DNA from: Desulfatitalea tepidiphila
GTDB lineage: Bacteria; Desulfobacterota; Desulfobacteria; Desulfobacterales; Desulfosarcinaceae
Reading direction: 5' to 3'
Assembly (NCBI RefSeq): GCF_001293685.1
Contig: NZ_BCAG01000003.1
Location: 744,001-808,000, forward strand
DNA length: 64,000 nucleotides
The notes under the pieces were generated by a model. That model had not been told where the DNA came from and made no database searches. It worked only from the letters and a program-made list of their open reading frames with translations. The translations under genes were made by a program, and so were the position numbers. This document shows positions 44,665 to 53,007 of this stretch, piece by piece (position 1 is the stretch's first letter; every line of letters starts with the position of its first letter).

Positions 44665-45816
44665 TTATTCCAAGATTTTGCCGCCCATGTAGGTCTCGTA
44701 AGGCCAGGCGGCCGCTCCGCCGCGCGCTTCGCGCCAGTCGGTATAGCTTTTCAGGAACTCTTCCTGGGAATCCACCACCTTCTTGACATCCGGGAACTTT
44801 TTCTTCAGTTCTTCCATGTACTCATAGGTGGTCTTGCGGAATTGGAGCAGGGTATCCTTGTCCATGTGGACGATCTCGATCTTCTGCTTGAACCTTCGGA
44901 TCGCTTCGGCATTGAGGCCGTTGATCCAGTTGTAGCTCCACAACTGGGTCTCCTTGGCAGCGATGTCGACAATCCACTTCAGATCTTCGGGCAGTTTGTC
45001 ATAGGCCGGCTTGTTGAAGAAGAGGGCGCATTGAATGCCGGGCTGATGGACACCGGGCTGGATGGCGTACTTGGTGATTTCGTCAAAACCCATGGGATAG
45101 TTGATGGCCGGCGAGGAGAATTCGGCCGCATCGATCACGCCGCGCTCCAGGGCCAGGTAGATCTCGCCGCCGGGCAGTGGGCTGACCGAGGCGCCCAGGT
45201 TGTTCAAGATGTCCATGTACCAGCCCACGGTGCGCACGCGCATGCCCTTGAAGTCTTCCATCTTGGAGGCGCGTTTGTTGGAAAAAAGTCCCATCTCCTG
45301 GCCGCACTGGCCGCCGGGCAGGGCCACCATGTTGAACTTGCCATAGAGCTCGTTCATCATTTCGGCGCCGCCTTTTTCATAGAGCCAGATGTTGTACCCT
45401 TCTGCGTCCAGGCCGAACGGCACCGATGCAAAGGCCACGAAGGCTTCGTTTTTGCCCTTCCAGTAGCCGGGCCAATCGTGGCCCACTTCAGCTGCGCCCT
45501 GGCTCACGGTGTCGAAACTCTGCATGGCCGGCACCATTTCTCCGGCGGCAAAAGGCTTGATGTCCAGACGGCCGGCGCTCGCCAGACGGACGCTGTCGCA
45601 GAAGTGCACGGCGATGTCATAGAACAGAAGCCCCTTGTCCCAGGGCATGACCATCTTCCAGCGGATCTTTTCGGTCGACGGTTTGAAAGAGACGCGTTTG
45701 GCCGAGTCATGGCGTTTGTCCATGCCGAATTTTTCGCGTTTCTCGGCTGCCGAGACGGCCGTTGCCAGACATGCAGTGAGAAAAAACACCATCAAAAGTT
45801 GGAAAAACCTCCGCAT
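44665..45816 (-). CDS. dctP: TRAP transporter solute-binding protein (DctP-type)
   Basis: 383 residues; signal peptide (ends ATAVSA). The body contains family features: PFAAGEMVPAMQSFDTVSQG, MRVRTVGWYMDILNNLGASV and PLPGGEIYLALERGVIDAAE, followed by EFSSPAINYP. This is the mannitol/chloroaromatic and 2-oxoacid-type DctP subgroup. Ribosome site AAGGAGG. First gene of the operon, divergent from the GlcD-type oxidase. Ligand not certain; lactate or another 2-hydroxyacid is likeliest from the downstream genes. Confidence 0.9.
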   Translation of the reverse strand: MRRFFQLLMVFFLTACLATAVSAAEKREKFGMDKRHDSAKRVSFKPSTEKIRWKMVMPWDKGLLFYDIAVHFCDSVRLASAGRLDIKPFAAGEMVPAMQSFDTVSQGAAEVGHDWPGYWKGKNEAFVAFASVPFGLDAEGYNIWLYEKGGAEMMNELYGKFNMVALPGGQCGQEMGLFSNKRASKMEDFKGMRVRTVGWYMDILNNLGASVSPLPGGEIYLALERGVIDAAEFSSPAINYPMGFDEITKYAIQPGVHQPGIQCALFFNKPAYDKLPEDLKWIVDIAAKETQLWSYNWINGLNAEAIRRFKQKIEIVHMDKDTLLQFRKTTYEYMEELKKKFPDVKKVVDSQEEFLKSYTDWREARGGAAAWPYETYMGGKILE

Positions 45817-45972
45817 AAATTGCCTCCTTGGATTCCTGAGCGGTTAAAAACGGGCTATTTCAGGTTCATAGATGGGTCGCCAGCGCGCGTTGCAGCGATG
45901 GCTGTGATAAGTGGACACCCCCCTTCCAGTGAATGTGATGGAACACCTGCAGAACGAAATGGATATTGTGGA

Positions 45973-45987
45973 AATGGTATGACCATT
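45973..45987. promoter_or_regulatory. Predicted GntR (FadR/PdhR/LldR-type) operator 1
   Basis: AATGGT-ATG-ACCATT is a perfect 6-base inverted repeat with a 3-base spacer. It matches the TGGT-N3-ACCA core known for PdhR and LldR operators. It lies about 157 bases upstream of dctP and 164 upstream of the GlcD-type gene, and the cognate regulator gene is in the locus. Confidence 0.65.
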
Positions 45988-46116
45988 AGCTATTTCAGTC
46001 CTGTCGCATCTGTCAAGAATAAATTCTTGCGCAATTAAAAAGACAGTGATAACAGATTTTTATAAAATTCCAAATCGATAATGAAGATCCGAAAAATATC
46101 GAATGATATTCACAAC

Positions 46117-46131
46117 AAAGGTCATACCAAT
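46117..46131. promoter_or_regulatory. Predicted GntR operator 2 (partial dyad)
   Basis: AAGGT-CAT-ACCAA shares the GGT-N3-ACC core of operator 1, 144 bases from it and about 20 bases before the GlcD-type start codon, a position suited to repression. Confidence 0.5.
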
Positions 46132-46150
46132 AAAAAAATCAGGGGGGCCC

Positions 46151-47533
46151 ATGGTGCATGCAGCCATCGTCAAACAGTTGAAAGATCTGGTTGGGAGTCA
46201 GAATGTTTTCGACAACAAGGCCGATCGGGTAACCTATGCCTATGATGCGGCCGTATTGGAACCCCAGCTGCCGGCGGTGGTGGTGCGCCCGGAGAATTCC
46301 GAGGTTCTCGGCCGGGTGGTTGCCCTCTGCAACCGGGAGGGGCTGCCGCTGACGGTGCGCGGCGCCGGCACCAACCTGAGCGGGGGCGCCATTCCCCAGC
46401 AGGGTGGCGTGGTTTTGCTCACCAACGGGCTCAATCGAATCCTGGAGATTAACAGCGAGGATATGTACGCCGTGGTCCAGCCGGGCGTGATCACAGCCCA
46501 GCTGGCCGCGGCCGTCGAAGCCAAGGGCTTGTTCTATCCGCCCGATCCCGGCAGCCAGGCCGTATCGACCCTGGGCGGCAATGTGGCCGAAAACGCCGGT
46601 GGTCTGCGCGGTCTCAAATACGGCGTGACCGCCGACTATGTCATGGGGCTGCGTTTTTACGATGTCGAGGGCAATCTCATCAAAACCGGGTCGCGCACGG
46701 TCAAATGTGCCACCGGTTACAATCTCAAGGCCCTGATGATCGGATCGGAGGGCACGCTGGGTGTGCTCGACGAGATCACCCTGAAGCTGATTCCGCCGCC
46801 GCGCGCACGCAAATCCATGTTGGCCGTCTTCGACCAGATGGAACGTGCCTCCCAGACCGTGGCCGCCATCATCGCCCACCATATCGTGCCGGCCACCCTG
46901 GAGTTTCTGGACAATTTCACCATCCGCGCCGTTGAGGACTTCAGCCATGCCGGTTTGCCGGTTGAGGCTGCTGCCATCCTGCTGGTCGAGGTGGACGGCC
47001 ATCCCGGCCAGGTGGCCGAGGAGGGCGAGCAGGTCGAGGCGATTTTAAAGCAGATGGGGGCCAAGGACATCCAGGTCGCCCGGGACGACGCCCAGCGCGA
47101 CCGCATCTGGGCGGCCCGGCGCAGCGCCCTGTCGGCCCTGGCCAAGCTCAAACCCACGGTGGTCCTGGAAGACGCCACTGTGCCGCGTTCTAAAATTCCG
47201 GCCATGGTGCATGCCCTTCAGGGAATCGCCCGTCGGTTCGACCTGGCCATCGGCACCTTCGGCCACGCGGGCGACGGCAATTTGCACCCCACTATTCTCA
47301 CTGACAAGCGCGACAAGGGGGAATGGCAGCGGGTCGAGGCGGCCATCGAGGCCATTTTCGACGAGGCCCTGGCGCTTGGTGGAACCCTTTCCGGCGAACA
47401 TGGCACAGGCCTGGCCAAAGCGGGTTTCCTGAAAAAGGAGACTGGACAGGGGGCCATCCTGCTGTCCCGGCGTATCAAGTCCGCATTGGATCCCAATCGT
47501 ATTCTCAACCCTGGTAAAATCATAGGAGACTGA
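46151..47533 (+). CDS. glcD: FAD-linked 2-hydroxyacid oxidase, GlcD / D-lactate dehydrogenase type
   Basis: 460 residues. PP-loop FAD domain: VRGAGTNLSGGAIP near residue 75, then PPDPGSQAVSTLGGNVAENA, and C-terminal FGHAGDGNLHPT with GEHGTGLAK, all standard for the GlcD/D-lactate dehydrogenase family. It oxidises glycolate or D-lactate in the cytoplasm and passes electrons to the Fe-S partner that follows. The ATG at 46151 has AGGGGGGCCC just upstream; an ATG at 46103 would run through operator 2. First gene of a three-gene operon with glcF-like and gntR. Confidence 0.9.
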   Translation: MVHAAIVKQLKDLVGSQNVFDNKADRVTYAYDAAVLEPQLPAVVVRPENSEVLGRVVALCNREGLPLTVRGAGTNLSGGAIPQQGGVVLLTNGLNRILEINSEDMYAVVQPGVITAQLAAAVEAKGLFYPPDPGSQAVSTLGGNVAENAGGLRGLKYGVTADYVMGLRFYDVEGNLIKTGSRTVKCATGYNLKALMIGSEGTLGVLDEITLKLIPPPRARKSMLAVFDQMERASQTVAAIIAHHIVPATLEFLDNFTIRAVEDFSHAGLPVEAAAILLVEVDGHPGQVAEEGEQVEAILKQMGAKDIQVARDDAQRDRIWAARRSALSALAKLKPTVVLEDATVPRSKIPAMVHALQGIARRFDLAIGTFGHAGDGNLHPTILTDKRDKGEWQRVEAAIEAIFDEALALGGTLSGEHGTGLAKAGFLKKETGQGAILLSRRIKSALDPNRILNPGKIIGD

Positions 47534-47534
47534 T

Positions 47535-48863
47535 ATGGCCGACATGCACGCGCTGGTTCGTTTGATGCGCGAAGTAGAGGATCAACTGGCGAGTTGTATG
47601 CGTTGCGGCATGTGTCAATCGGTTTGCCCGCTGTATGCCGCCACCGGCCGGGAGGCCGATGTGGCCCGCGGCAAACTGGCCCTGCTCGACGGCCTGCTGC
47701 GCGAAATGTTCGACCGGCCGGACAGCGTTCGCGAACGCCTCGACCGGTGTCTTTTATGCGGATCATGCCAGGCCGGCTGCCCGAGCGGTGTGCGGGTGAT
47801 GGACATTTTCATCAAGGCGCGCGCCATCCTGGCCGGCTTCAGCGGCCTGTCGTTCTCCCAGAAAATGATCTTCAAGGGGATGCTCGCCCATCCGGCCCTG
47901 TTCGACCAGTTGACTTTCTGGAGCAGCCGCTTCCAAAAGCTGCTGACGCGTCCGATCAACGAGATGCTGGGCACATCCTGCGCACGTGTCATGTCGCCGC
48001 TGATCGGCGATCGTCATTTCAAACCCCTGGCGGATCGTCCGTTTCATCACGAAGTGCCGTTCCTGGACACGCCGGCGGGCCGTTCCGGTCGCAAGGTGGC
48101 GTTTTTCGTGGGGTGTCTGCTCGACAAGATATTTCCCAAGGTGGCCGGGGACGTGGTCACGGTTCTCGAAAAAGCCGGCGTGGGTCAGCTGATACCGCAG
48201 GGTCAGGCGTGTTGCGGCATTCCGGCCTTGTCCGCCGGGGACACCCAAACCTTCCAGAAGCTGTTGCGCCACAATCTGGAGCGGTTTCCCGTCGACGATT
48301 TCGATTACCTGGTCACCGCCTGCGCCACCTGTACTTCCACCATCAGAAAGCTGTGGCCCCTGATGGCGGAAAAGGAAGATACCAGCACACGCCGCCGGGT
48401 GGCCCGGATAGCAGAAAAGACTTTAGACATCAGTCAATTTCTGGTAGATGAGCATCTCTTGACGGACGTGCCCTCCGTTGGCCGCGCGTCCAAACCGACG
48501 GAGGTCACTTACCACGATCCCTGCCATTTGAAAAAATCGCTGGGCGTGTCGGCCCAGCCGCGTACCGTGCTCAATGCCATCGAGGGCATTCGGTTCGTGG
48601 AAATGGAAGGGGCCGACCAATGTTGCGGCATGGGGGGCAGTTTTAACATTAAATACTACGAAATTTCCCGGGAAATCGGAGAGAGGAAGCGCAAGGCGAT
48701 ACAAGCGTCACGATGCAGCGTGGTGGCCACCAGTTGCCCGGCCTGCATGATGCAAATCAGCGATGTGCTTTCCCGGGGTGGCGATCCCATTCGCGTCAGA
48801 CATGTAGTCGAACTCCTTGCCGAGCGTTGGAAAGATAATGACAATTACCCTTCAGCCCATTAA
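47535..48863 (+). CDS. glcF: GlcF-like Fe-S electron-transfer subunit with CCG domains
   Basis: 442 residues. Two ferredoxin clusters (CMRCGMCQSVCPLY near residue 21 and CLLCGSCQAGCPSG near 74) and two CCG domains (CCGIPALSAGD, and DPCHLKKSLG with CCGMGGSFN) match GlcF / lactate dehydrogenase Fe-S subunits. AGGAG lies 9 bases before the ATG, at the end of glcD. It carries electrons from the flavoprotein to a membrane acceptor, probably quinone or a heterodisulfide-reductase-type complex. Confidence 0.9.
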   Translation: MADMHALVRLMREVEDQLASCMRCGMCQSVCPLYAATGREADVARGKLALLDGLLREMFDRPDSVRERLDRCLLCGSCQAGCPSGVRVMDIFIKARAILAGFSGLSFSQKMIFKGMLAHPALFDQLTFWSSRFQKLLTRPINEMLGTSCARVMSPLIGDRHFKPLADRPFHHEVPFLDTPAGRSGRKVAFFVGCLLDKIFPKVAGDVVTVLEKAGVGQLIPQGQACCGIPALSAGDTQTFQKLLRHNLERFPVDDFDYLVTACATCTSTIRKLWPLMAEKEDTSTRRRVARIAEKTLDISQFLVDEHLLTDVPSVGRASKPTEVTYHDPCHLKKSLGVSAQPRTVLNAIEGIRFVEMEGADQCCGMGGSFNIKYYEISREIGERKRKAIQASRCSVVATSCPACMMQISDVLSRGGDPIRVRHVVELLAERWKDNDNYPSAH

Positions 48864-49545
48864 ACCCAAGAAGATTTCCGACCAGGTATTCGAGCAGATC
48901 CGCGAGTTGATCTTTCGCGGGCAGCTCAAAGCGGGCGAACAACTTCTACCCGAACGCGAGTTGTCCGAGGCCATGCAGGTCAGCCGGACCACCGTGCGCA
49001 ACGCCATTAACAAATTGGTGGTGCTGGGCCTCCTCGAACACAAACAGGGGCAGGGTACATTCGTCCGTTTTCCGGATACGCGCCTGGACAACCCGCTGGC
49101 CGCAGCCATGGAGGTCGAGGATGCGACCATCGCCGATCTGTTGGAAGTGCGCATGGGACTCGAGTGCAACGCAGCGGCCCTGGCGGCCCAGCGAGCCAAT
49201 GAAGAGGACCTGCGTTTTATGGATGCCAGCCTCGAAGAGATGCGCGTCGAGGTGGCTTCGGGTCGTCTGGGCACCGAGGCCGACACCGCCTTTCACATGG
49301 CCCTGGCCTATGCAACGAAGAACCCCGTGCACGTCTACATCATGAAGAATTTTTATGATTTTCTATTCGTGGGTATCAAAAAGAACCTCAGCCATCTGTA
49401 CGAAGATCCGGCCAACATCGATCAGATTCTAAGCCAACACAGTGAGATCATCGAAGCGATCCGTAAGAAGGATGCCCAGGAAGCCTTGCAGTCCATGCAT
49501 CGGCACATCCAGTTCGTGCAGGACTTTTTCCGCAAACGGGGTTGA
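48838..49545 (+). CDS. GntR-family regulator, FadR/LldR subfamily
   Basis: 235 residues. Winged-helix DNA-binding domain at residues 5-75 (GEQLLPERELSEAMQVSRTT) and an all-helical FCD ligand domain (90-225; VRMGLECNAAALAAQRAN, with the metal-binding Asp/His pattern). The ATG at 48838 overlaps the end of the previous gene by 26 bases. LldR and PdhR relatives bind TGGT-N3-ACCA sites, and such sites lie in the region at 45973-46131, so it probably controls both divergent operons in response to the 2-hydroxyacid. Confidence 0.9.
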   Translation: MTITLQPIKPKKISDQVFEQIRELIFRGQLKAGEQLLPERELSEAMQVSRTTVRNAINKLVVLGLLEHKQGQGTFVRFPDTRLDNPLAAAMEVEDATIADLLEVRMGLECNAAALAAQRANEEDLRFMDASLEEMRVEVASGRLGTEADTAFHMALAYATKNPVHVYIMKNFYDFLFVGIKKNLSHLYEDPANIDQILSQHSEIIEAIRKKDAQEALQSMHRHIQFVQDFFRKRG

Positions 49546-49591
49546 ACTGCTCCAAGACGAGTATGGTGTTTTCTACAGGGTGGAGCATGTC

Positions 49592-50017
49592 ATGATCCAT
49601 TCTTTTTTCCGTTTGGGACTTCGTTTCAAGCGCCTCGTGTGGGGGTGGACGCTACTGCTGGTGCTGGTTGCCTGCGGCGCCAGGCAGCCGGTGCCCGAGC
49701 CGGCACCCTACCTGGAGATTGGCATGGCAAGCTATTATGCGCGCAAGTTTCATGGCCGCCCGACGGCCAGCGGCGAACCCTACGATGATAACGCCTTGAC
49801 TGCGGCCCATCCCCACCTGCCTTTCGGCACCCTGCTCAAGGTCAAGAGCCTCAAAAATCATCGCACGGTCGTGGTGCGGGTCAACGATCGCGGGCCGTTC
49901 ATCAAGGGGCGCATCGTCGACGTTTCCCGGGCTGCGGCCAGACGGCTGGGAATGGTGCAGGACGGCCTGATGCGGGTCGAGGTGACCCTTGCCGAGTCTC
50001 CTGATGGCACGATCTGA
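49592..50017 (+). CDS. rlpA: RlpA-like septal lipoprotein (DPBB lytic transglycosylase)
   Basis: 141 residues. Lipobox LVAC near residue 30, then the double-psi beta-barrel of RlpA: GMASYYARKFHGRPTASGE, HPHLPFGTLLKV, VVVRVNDRGPFIKGRIVDVS. RlpA cleaves denuded glycan at the septum. No C-terminal SPOR domain is present, so septal targeting may differ. Start chosen at 49592 (GGTGGAG upstream); the open frame extends back to 49442 inside the regulator gene. Confidence 0.9.
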   Translation: MIHSFFRLGLRFKRLVWGWTLLLVLVACGARQPVPEPAPYLEIGMASYYARKFHGRPTASGEPYDDNALTAAHPHLPFGTLLKVKSLKNHRTVVVRVNDRGPFIKGRIVDVSRAAARRLGMVQDGLMRVEVTLAESPDGTI

Positions 50018-50061
50018 TGGATATCCAGATATCGGGCCAACGGGTCGTTTGTGGCTGGACA

Positions 50062-50238
50062 CTACCTGGCGAAAGCCCAGGGATCGAAGGTATCCTTTCC
50101 CTCGCGCCGCTCGAGATTCGGATCGATGACCGTATTGAAGGCCACGCGATCGCTGTGCTCGTCGCATCCGTTGGGGCAGACCAGTCGGCCATCTTTTCTC
50201 TTGAACAAGATTTTCTTGCATTTCGGACATCGTTTCAT
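50062..50238 (-). CDS. Small zinc-ribbon protein
   Basis: 58 residues. Two Cys pairs (RCPKCKK and VCPNGCDEH) form a zinc ribbon; the rest is polar and ends FDPWAFAR. The ATG at 50238 has AGGTGAT 5 bases upstream. Function is not known; such short ribbons may bind RNA or act as adaptors. Convergent with rlpA. Confidence 0.65.
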   Translation of the reverse strand: MKRCPKCKKILFKRKDGRLVCPNGCDEHSDRVAFNTVIDPNLERREGKDTFDPWAFAR

Positions 50239-50585
50239 CACATCACCTAAAATGGGGTATAGCAAAACCGCAGGCTTCATCGAGACCGACCCGTGGTTGC
50301 ATTAGGTTGAGTCGTCAAACTCCTTACTTTTCGGTCCCTATGGCAAACAAAGCAAATTCAGTGCCATAAAAAACATCAAATAAATACGGCATGATATAAA
50401 ACGGCAGTCTTTTTAATGTGGGGGAAACGTCAGGAAGTGCCCGGCTATTTCTTCTCAATTATGAATTTTTTTTCCTATTGGCATGGCCTCGCGTTTCCAT
50501 GAGCCATTTTTTTGTTTTGCACTCCGGCCACTGCTATTTTATGCTGATGCCGTCTTTCAAATATGTCTGAATATATGGAGATGGC
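50239..50585. other. Intergenic stretch upstream of lemA
   Basis: 347 bases with no gene. It contains a TATGGCA/TGCCATA inverted repeat (50339-50368) and a terminator-like hairpin (50483-50513, separate entry). The remainder is AT-rich and should hold the lemA promoter after 50513. Confidence 0.6.
50483..50513 (+). terminator. Terminator-like hairpin upstream of lemA
   Basis: ATGGCCTC pairs with GAGCCAT (one bulge) and is followed by a T7 run. It would end a plus-strand transcript, yet the nearest plus-strand gene (rlpA) stops 466 bases earlier. Confidence 0.5.
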
Positions 50586-51158
50586 ATGGAACCCCTGATC
50601 GTTTTTTCGATATTCTTCCTGATTGTCGTTCTCGCCTGGCTGGTCGGGACCTATAACCGTTTCGTGAAATTCAAAAACGGCATCGAGGAGAGCTGGAGCG
50701 GTATCGATGTGGCGCTGAAACGGCGCCATAATCTGATACCCAATCTGATCCGTGCGGTTGAAGGGTACAGCGAACACGAGGCTATTCTTTTCCGGACCAA
50801 AGGTGACTATCTGACCGGATCGAGCGGGGTTTCGAATCGGAGCGAAGAGGAGAGCCGAATCTCCGAATCGCTGCGCGGTCTTTTGGGCTTGGCCGAAGCC
50901 TACCCGGACCTGAAGGCCAGCGCCAACTTCATCGCGTTGCAGCAAAGCTTGAACGAAATCGAGGAAGATGTCCAGAAGGCCAGGAATCGATACAACCGAT
51001 ACGTGGGTAAATTCAACACGCTGGTCGAATCTTTCCCGGCCGTTTATATGGCCAGAAGATTCGGATTTGAAAAGCGGAACTACTTCACGCTCGACCTGGC
51101 CACCCAACGGGAATTGCCGGAGGTCGATTTTTCATCATCCGGCAACGCCAAGGAGTGA
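50586..51158 (+). CDS. lemA: LemA family protein
   Basis: 190 residues. N-terminal membrane helix (VFSIFFLIVVLAWLVGTYN) with a short outside tail, then the helical LemA domain: WSGIDVALKRRHNLIPNLIR, and RNRYNRYVGKFNTLVESFP near 140. Function of LemA is not settled; it is widespread in bacteria. GGAGATGGC lies before the ATG. It is followed directly by a second membrane protein gene, so they may be partners. Confidence 0.92.
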   Translation: MEPLIVFSIFFLIVVLAWLVGTYNRFVKFKNGIEESWSGIDVALKRRHNLIPNLIRAVEGYSEHEAILFRTKGDYLTGSSGVSNRSEEESRISESLRGLLGLAEAYPDLKASANFIALQQSLNEIEEDVQKARNRYNRYVGKFNTLVESFPAVYMARRFGFEKRNYFTLDLATQRELPEVDFSSSGNAKE

Positions 51159-51163
51159 AGGGG

Positions 51164-51913
51164 ATGGAACGATTGACCGGAGAGAATGACTTGGCGGGCG
51201 TCGATCCAGACGGCGCTTTGAAAGCAACCCGGAAACGTTTTGGCTGCCTGCAAGTGTTGGGACTGATGACGCTCGCCGCCCTGGTGGCAGCGGGATTGAC
51301 CTTTTTCATCATCAAATTTTACTTCTTCCCCTCTGAATTCAAGCCCGTGACCTTGAACCCCGCCGAGGAAAAAATCCTGGCGGCCAAATTGGAAAAGCTC
51401 GATTCAGCCAGCGGCGCCAATGTGCCGCATCGCTTGTACGATACCGGCAGAGCGGCCCCATCCGCGCGGACAGATCCAGGCCCGCCGCTCGAACCCGAAC
51501 GTTACGACGAAAGCAAAATGAAAAGGGAGATCGCCTTTACCGAAAAGGAACTCAACGGCCTGTTGGCTAAAAATACCGATCTCGCCAGGCGGTTGGCGAT
51601 CGATTTGTCCGACGATCTGGTCAGCGCCAAATTGCTCGTACCGGTGGATCCCGATTTCCCCATCTTCGGTGGAAAGATCCTGCGGGTCAGGTCCGGTATG
51701 GGATTTTCCTACTCCAAAGGAAAACCCGTCATCATCCTCAGGGGCATCAGCATCATGGGCGTGCCCATTCCCAATGCCTGGTTGGGCGGTTTGAAGAATA
51801 TCGATCTGGTGGAAAAATTTGGCTCCGGCAACGGTTTCTGGAAGACCCTGGCCGACGGCATAGAGGATTTGAGAGTCGAAGACGGTCTGCTGAAAATCAA
51901 GTTCAAGGAATGA
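51164..51913 (+). CDS. Single-pass membrane protein, unknown function
   Basis: 249 residues. One membrane helix near residues 25-50 (LGLMTLAALVAAGLTFFIIK), a Pro/Arg-rich linker, then a beta-rich domain (125-249) with KREIAFTEKELNGLLAKNTD. The ATG at 51164 is placed 9 bases after AAGGAG, which is inside the end of lemA; a GTG at 51155 overlaps the lemA stop. I recognise no named family. The stretch after the stop has a small AGGGG-AAA-CCCCT hairpin at 51951-51963 without a T-run. Confidence 0.75.
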   Translation: MERLTGENDLAGVDPDGALKATRKRFGCLQVLGLMTLAALVAAGLTFFIIKFYFFPSEFKPVTLNPAEEKILAAKLEKLDSASGANVPHRLYDTGRAAPSARTDPGPPLEPERYDESKMKREIAFTEKELNGLLAKNTDLARRLAIDLSDDLVSAKLLVPVDPDFPIFGGKILRVRSGMGFSYSKGKPVIILRGISIMGVPIPNAWLGGLKNIDLVEKFGSGNGFWKTLADGIEDLRVEDGLLKIKFKE

Positions 51914-52061
51914 GCGCGCCGCCGCTCCCTATCCCTTTCCTTAACATATCAGGGGAAACCCCTACCATTCACCTCCCAATGGTCACCCGAAACCGGCGTG
52001 GACAATCCACCTCGCTGATTTATTTTTTAATTGTGATCAAATAGAAAAAGGAGGTCGAATC

Positions 52062-52574
52062 ATGAACGCCCAGGACAACCTTAAAGATATCTTCACCCAA
52101 GCCATGACCGAGCTGGTGAATGCCAATTACCTCAAAAGCATCGCCCTGTTGACCGAAGTGCTGGTACGGGAACCAAAACACAAACTGGCGCTCACGGCCC
52201 GAGGTTCCGCATTCTTACGGCAGGGCAACATCGACAGGGCACTGGCTGATTTCGATCGGGCCATCGATGCTTATCCGAACTATGCCCGCGCTTATCACCT
52301 GCGCGCCATCGCCCGCAGTGAAAATGGCGACGATGCCGGGGCCATGGCCGACCTGGACCGGGCCATCGCCATCGATCCGGAATATGGGGCGGCCTACTAC
52401 AGTCGCGCCAACGTTCACAGCAAAGCCGGTCGCGACGATGCGGCCGGCGAAGACGCGGCCATGGCCACCCAGATCGGCCTGCACAACATGGAGCGTTACA
52501 GCAATGGTAACAACGTCTGGCGGACCGGCCATTTCGCGGTCGAGGACGCGATGGAAACCGAGTTGATGCGCTAA
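52062..52574 (+). CDS. Cytoplasmic TPR protein
   Basis: 170 residues, no signal peptide. Three or four TPR units fill residues 15-125 (AFLRQGNIDRALADFDRAID, YARAYHLRAIARSENGDDAG, YGAAYYSRANVHSKAGRDDA). Strong ribosome site AAGGAGG. Followed by a clear terminator, so it is a single-gene unit. Protein-binding adaptor; partner unknown. Confidence 0.85.
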   Translation: MNAQDNLKDIFTQAMTELVNANYLKSIALLTEVLVREPKHKLALTARGSAFLRQGNIDRALADFDRAIDAYPNYARAYHLRAIARSENGDDAGAMADLDRAIAIDPEYGAAYYSRANVHSKAGRDDAAGEDAAMATQIGLHNMERYSNGNNVWRTGHFAVEDAMETELMR

Positions 52575-52596
52575 GTCAATCCGCTCTCCACACTGA

Positions 52597-52628
52597 CGCC
52601 TTTGGGGTTGCCCAAGGGCGTTTTTTTT
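52597..52628 (+). terminator. Rho-independent terminator
   Basis: CGCCTTTGGG / CCCAAGGGCG stem with a GTTG loop and a T8 run, 22 bases after the TPR gene. Confidence 0.9.
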
Positions 52629-52654
52629 ACGAACCATTCAAATTTTTTCAAACG

Positions 52655-52675
52655 GTGTGACCGGATCTGTCACAC
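52655..52675. promoter_or_regulatory. Dyad upstream of small gene
   Basis: GTGTGAC and GTCACAC flank a 7-base spacer, 57 bases before the start at 52733. Probable operator. The spacing (TGTGA-N9-TCACA) does not fit a CRP site. Confidence 0.4.
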
Positions 52676-52732
52676 GCCTTTGATAATGTCGCCTCCAGAG
52701 GATGAAACATCATTTCAACCCAGGAGGACGAC

Positions 52733-52912
52733 ATGACCTATCATTGCACAATTCAGGACGGCCAGGAAGCTTACGAGTATCACGGCAACACCGCCATCGA
52801 GCGCACCCGCAAAGTCCGCGGCGGGGTACAGCGCGACTGGCTCTTTTTCGATTCGGCCGAGGAGGCCGAGGCGTTTTTCAATGATCACTGCGCCTGTTGC
52901 GAGGCCGCGTGA
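52733..52912 (+). CDS. Small Cys-containing protein (59 residues), unknown function
   Basis: Strong ribosome site AGGAGG 7 bases before the ATG. The product begins MTYHCTIQDGQEAYEYHGNT, contains RDWLFFDSAEEAEAFFNDHC and ends with a CACCEAA tail; three C-terminal cysteines and the N-terminal Cys5 could bind metal. It is preceded by a dyad and its stop overlaps the next start (TGATG). No family recognised. Confidence 0.65.
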   Translation: MTYHCTIQDGQEAYEYHGNTAIERTRKVRGGVQRDWLFFDSAEEAEAFFNDHCACCEAA

Positions 52913-53007
52913 TGACCGGGCGTCTGATCGGCGGGGTGATCGACTGCGCGGCCATGGCGCTGTTCGTGGTCTTCAGCGCGGGTTTGACGTGGCTGGTCTG
53001 GTATTGA
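52912..53007 (+). CDS. 31-residue membrane microprotein
   Basis: ATG overlaps the stop of the preceding small gene. The product is MTGRLIGGVIDCAAMALFVV followed by FSAGLTWLVWY, a single hydrophobic helix. It overlaps the 3' end of the convergent histidine kinase gene by 35 bases. Coupled translation supports it, but so short a frame may be fortuitous. Confidence 0.4.
   Translation: MTGRLIGGVIDCAAMALFVVFSAGLTWLVWY

Larger units (their letters stand above)
45817..46150. other. Divergent control region of the TRAP-Lut and GlcDF-GntR operons
   Basis: 334 bases with no gene. It must hold promoters in both directions and contains two dyads fitting a FadR-type GntR regulator (separate entries). 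AT content rises from 46000 to 46140, consistent with the rightward promoter. Confidence 0.7.

Noticed and set aside
50428-50535. Cobalamin-riboswitch-like fragments (GTCAGGAA and GCCACTG) upstream of lemA
   Set aside because: The blocks are in the wrong order and the rest of the B12 aptamer is absent.
52655-52675. CRP/FNR-type site
   Set aside because: Half-sites resemble TGTGA/TCACA but the spacer is 9 bases instead of 6.
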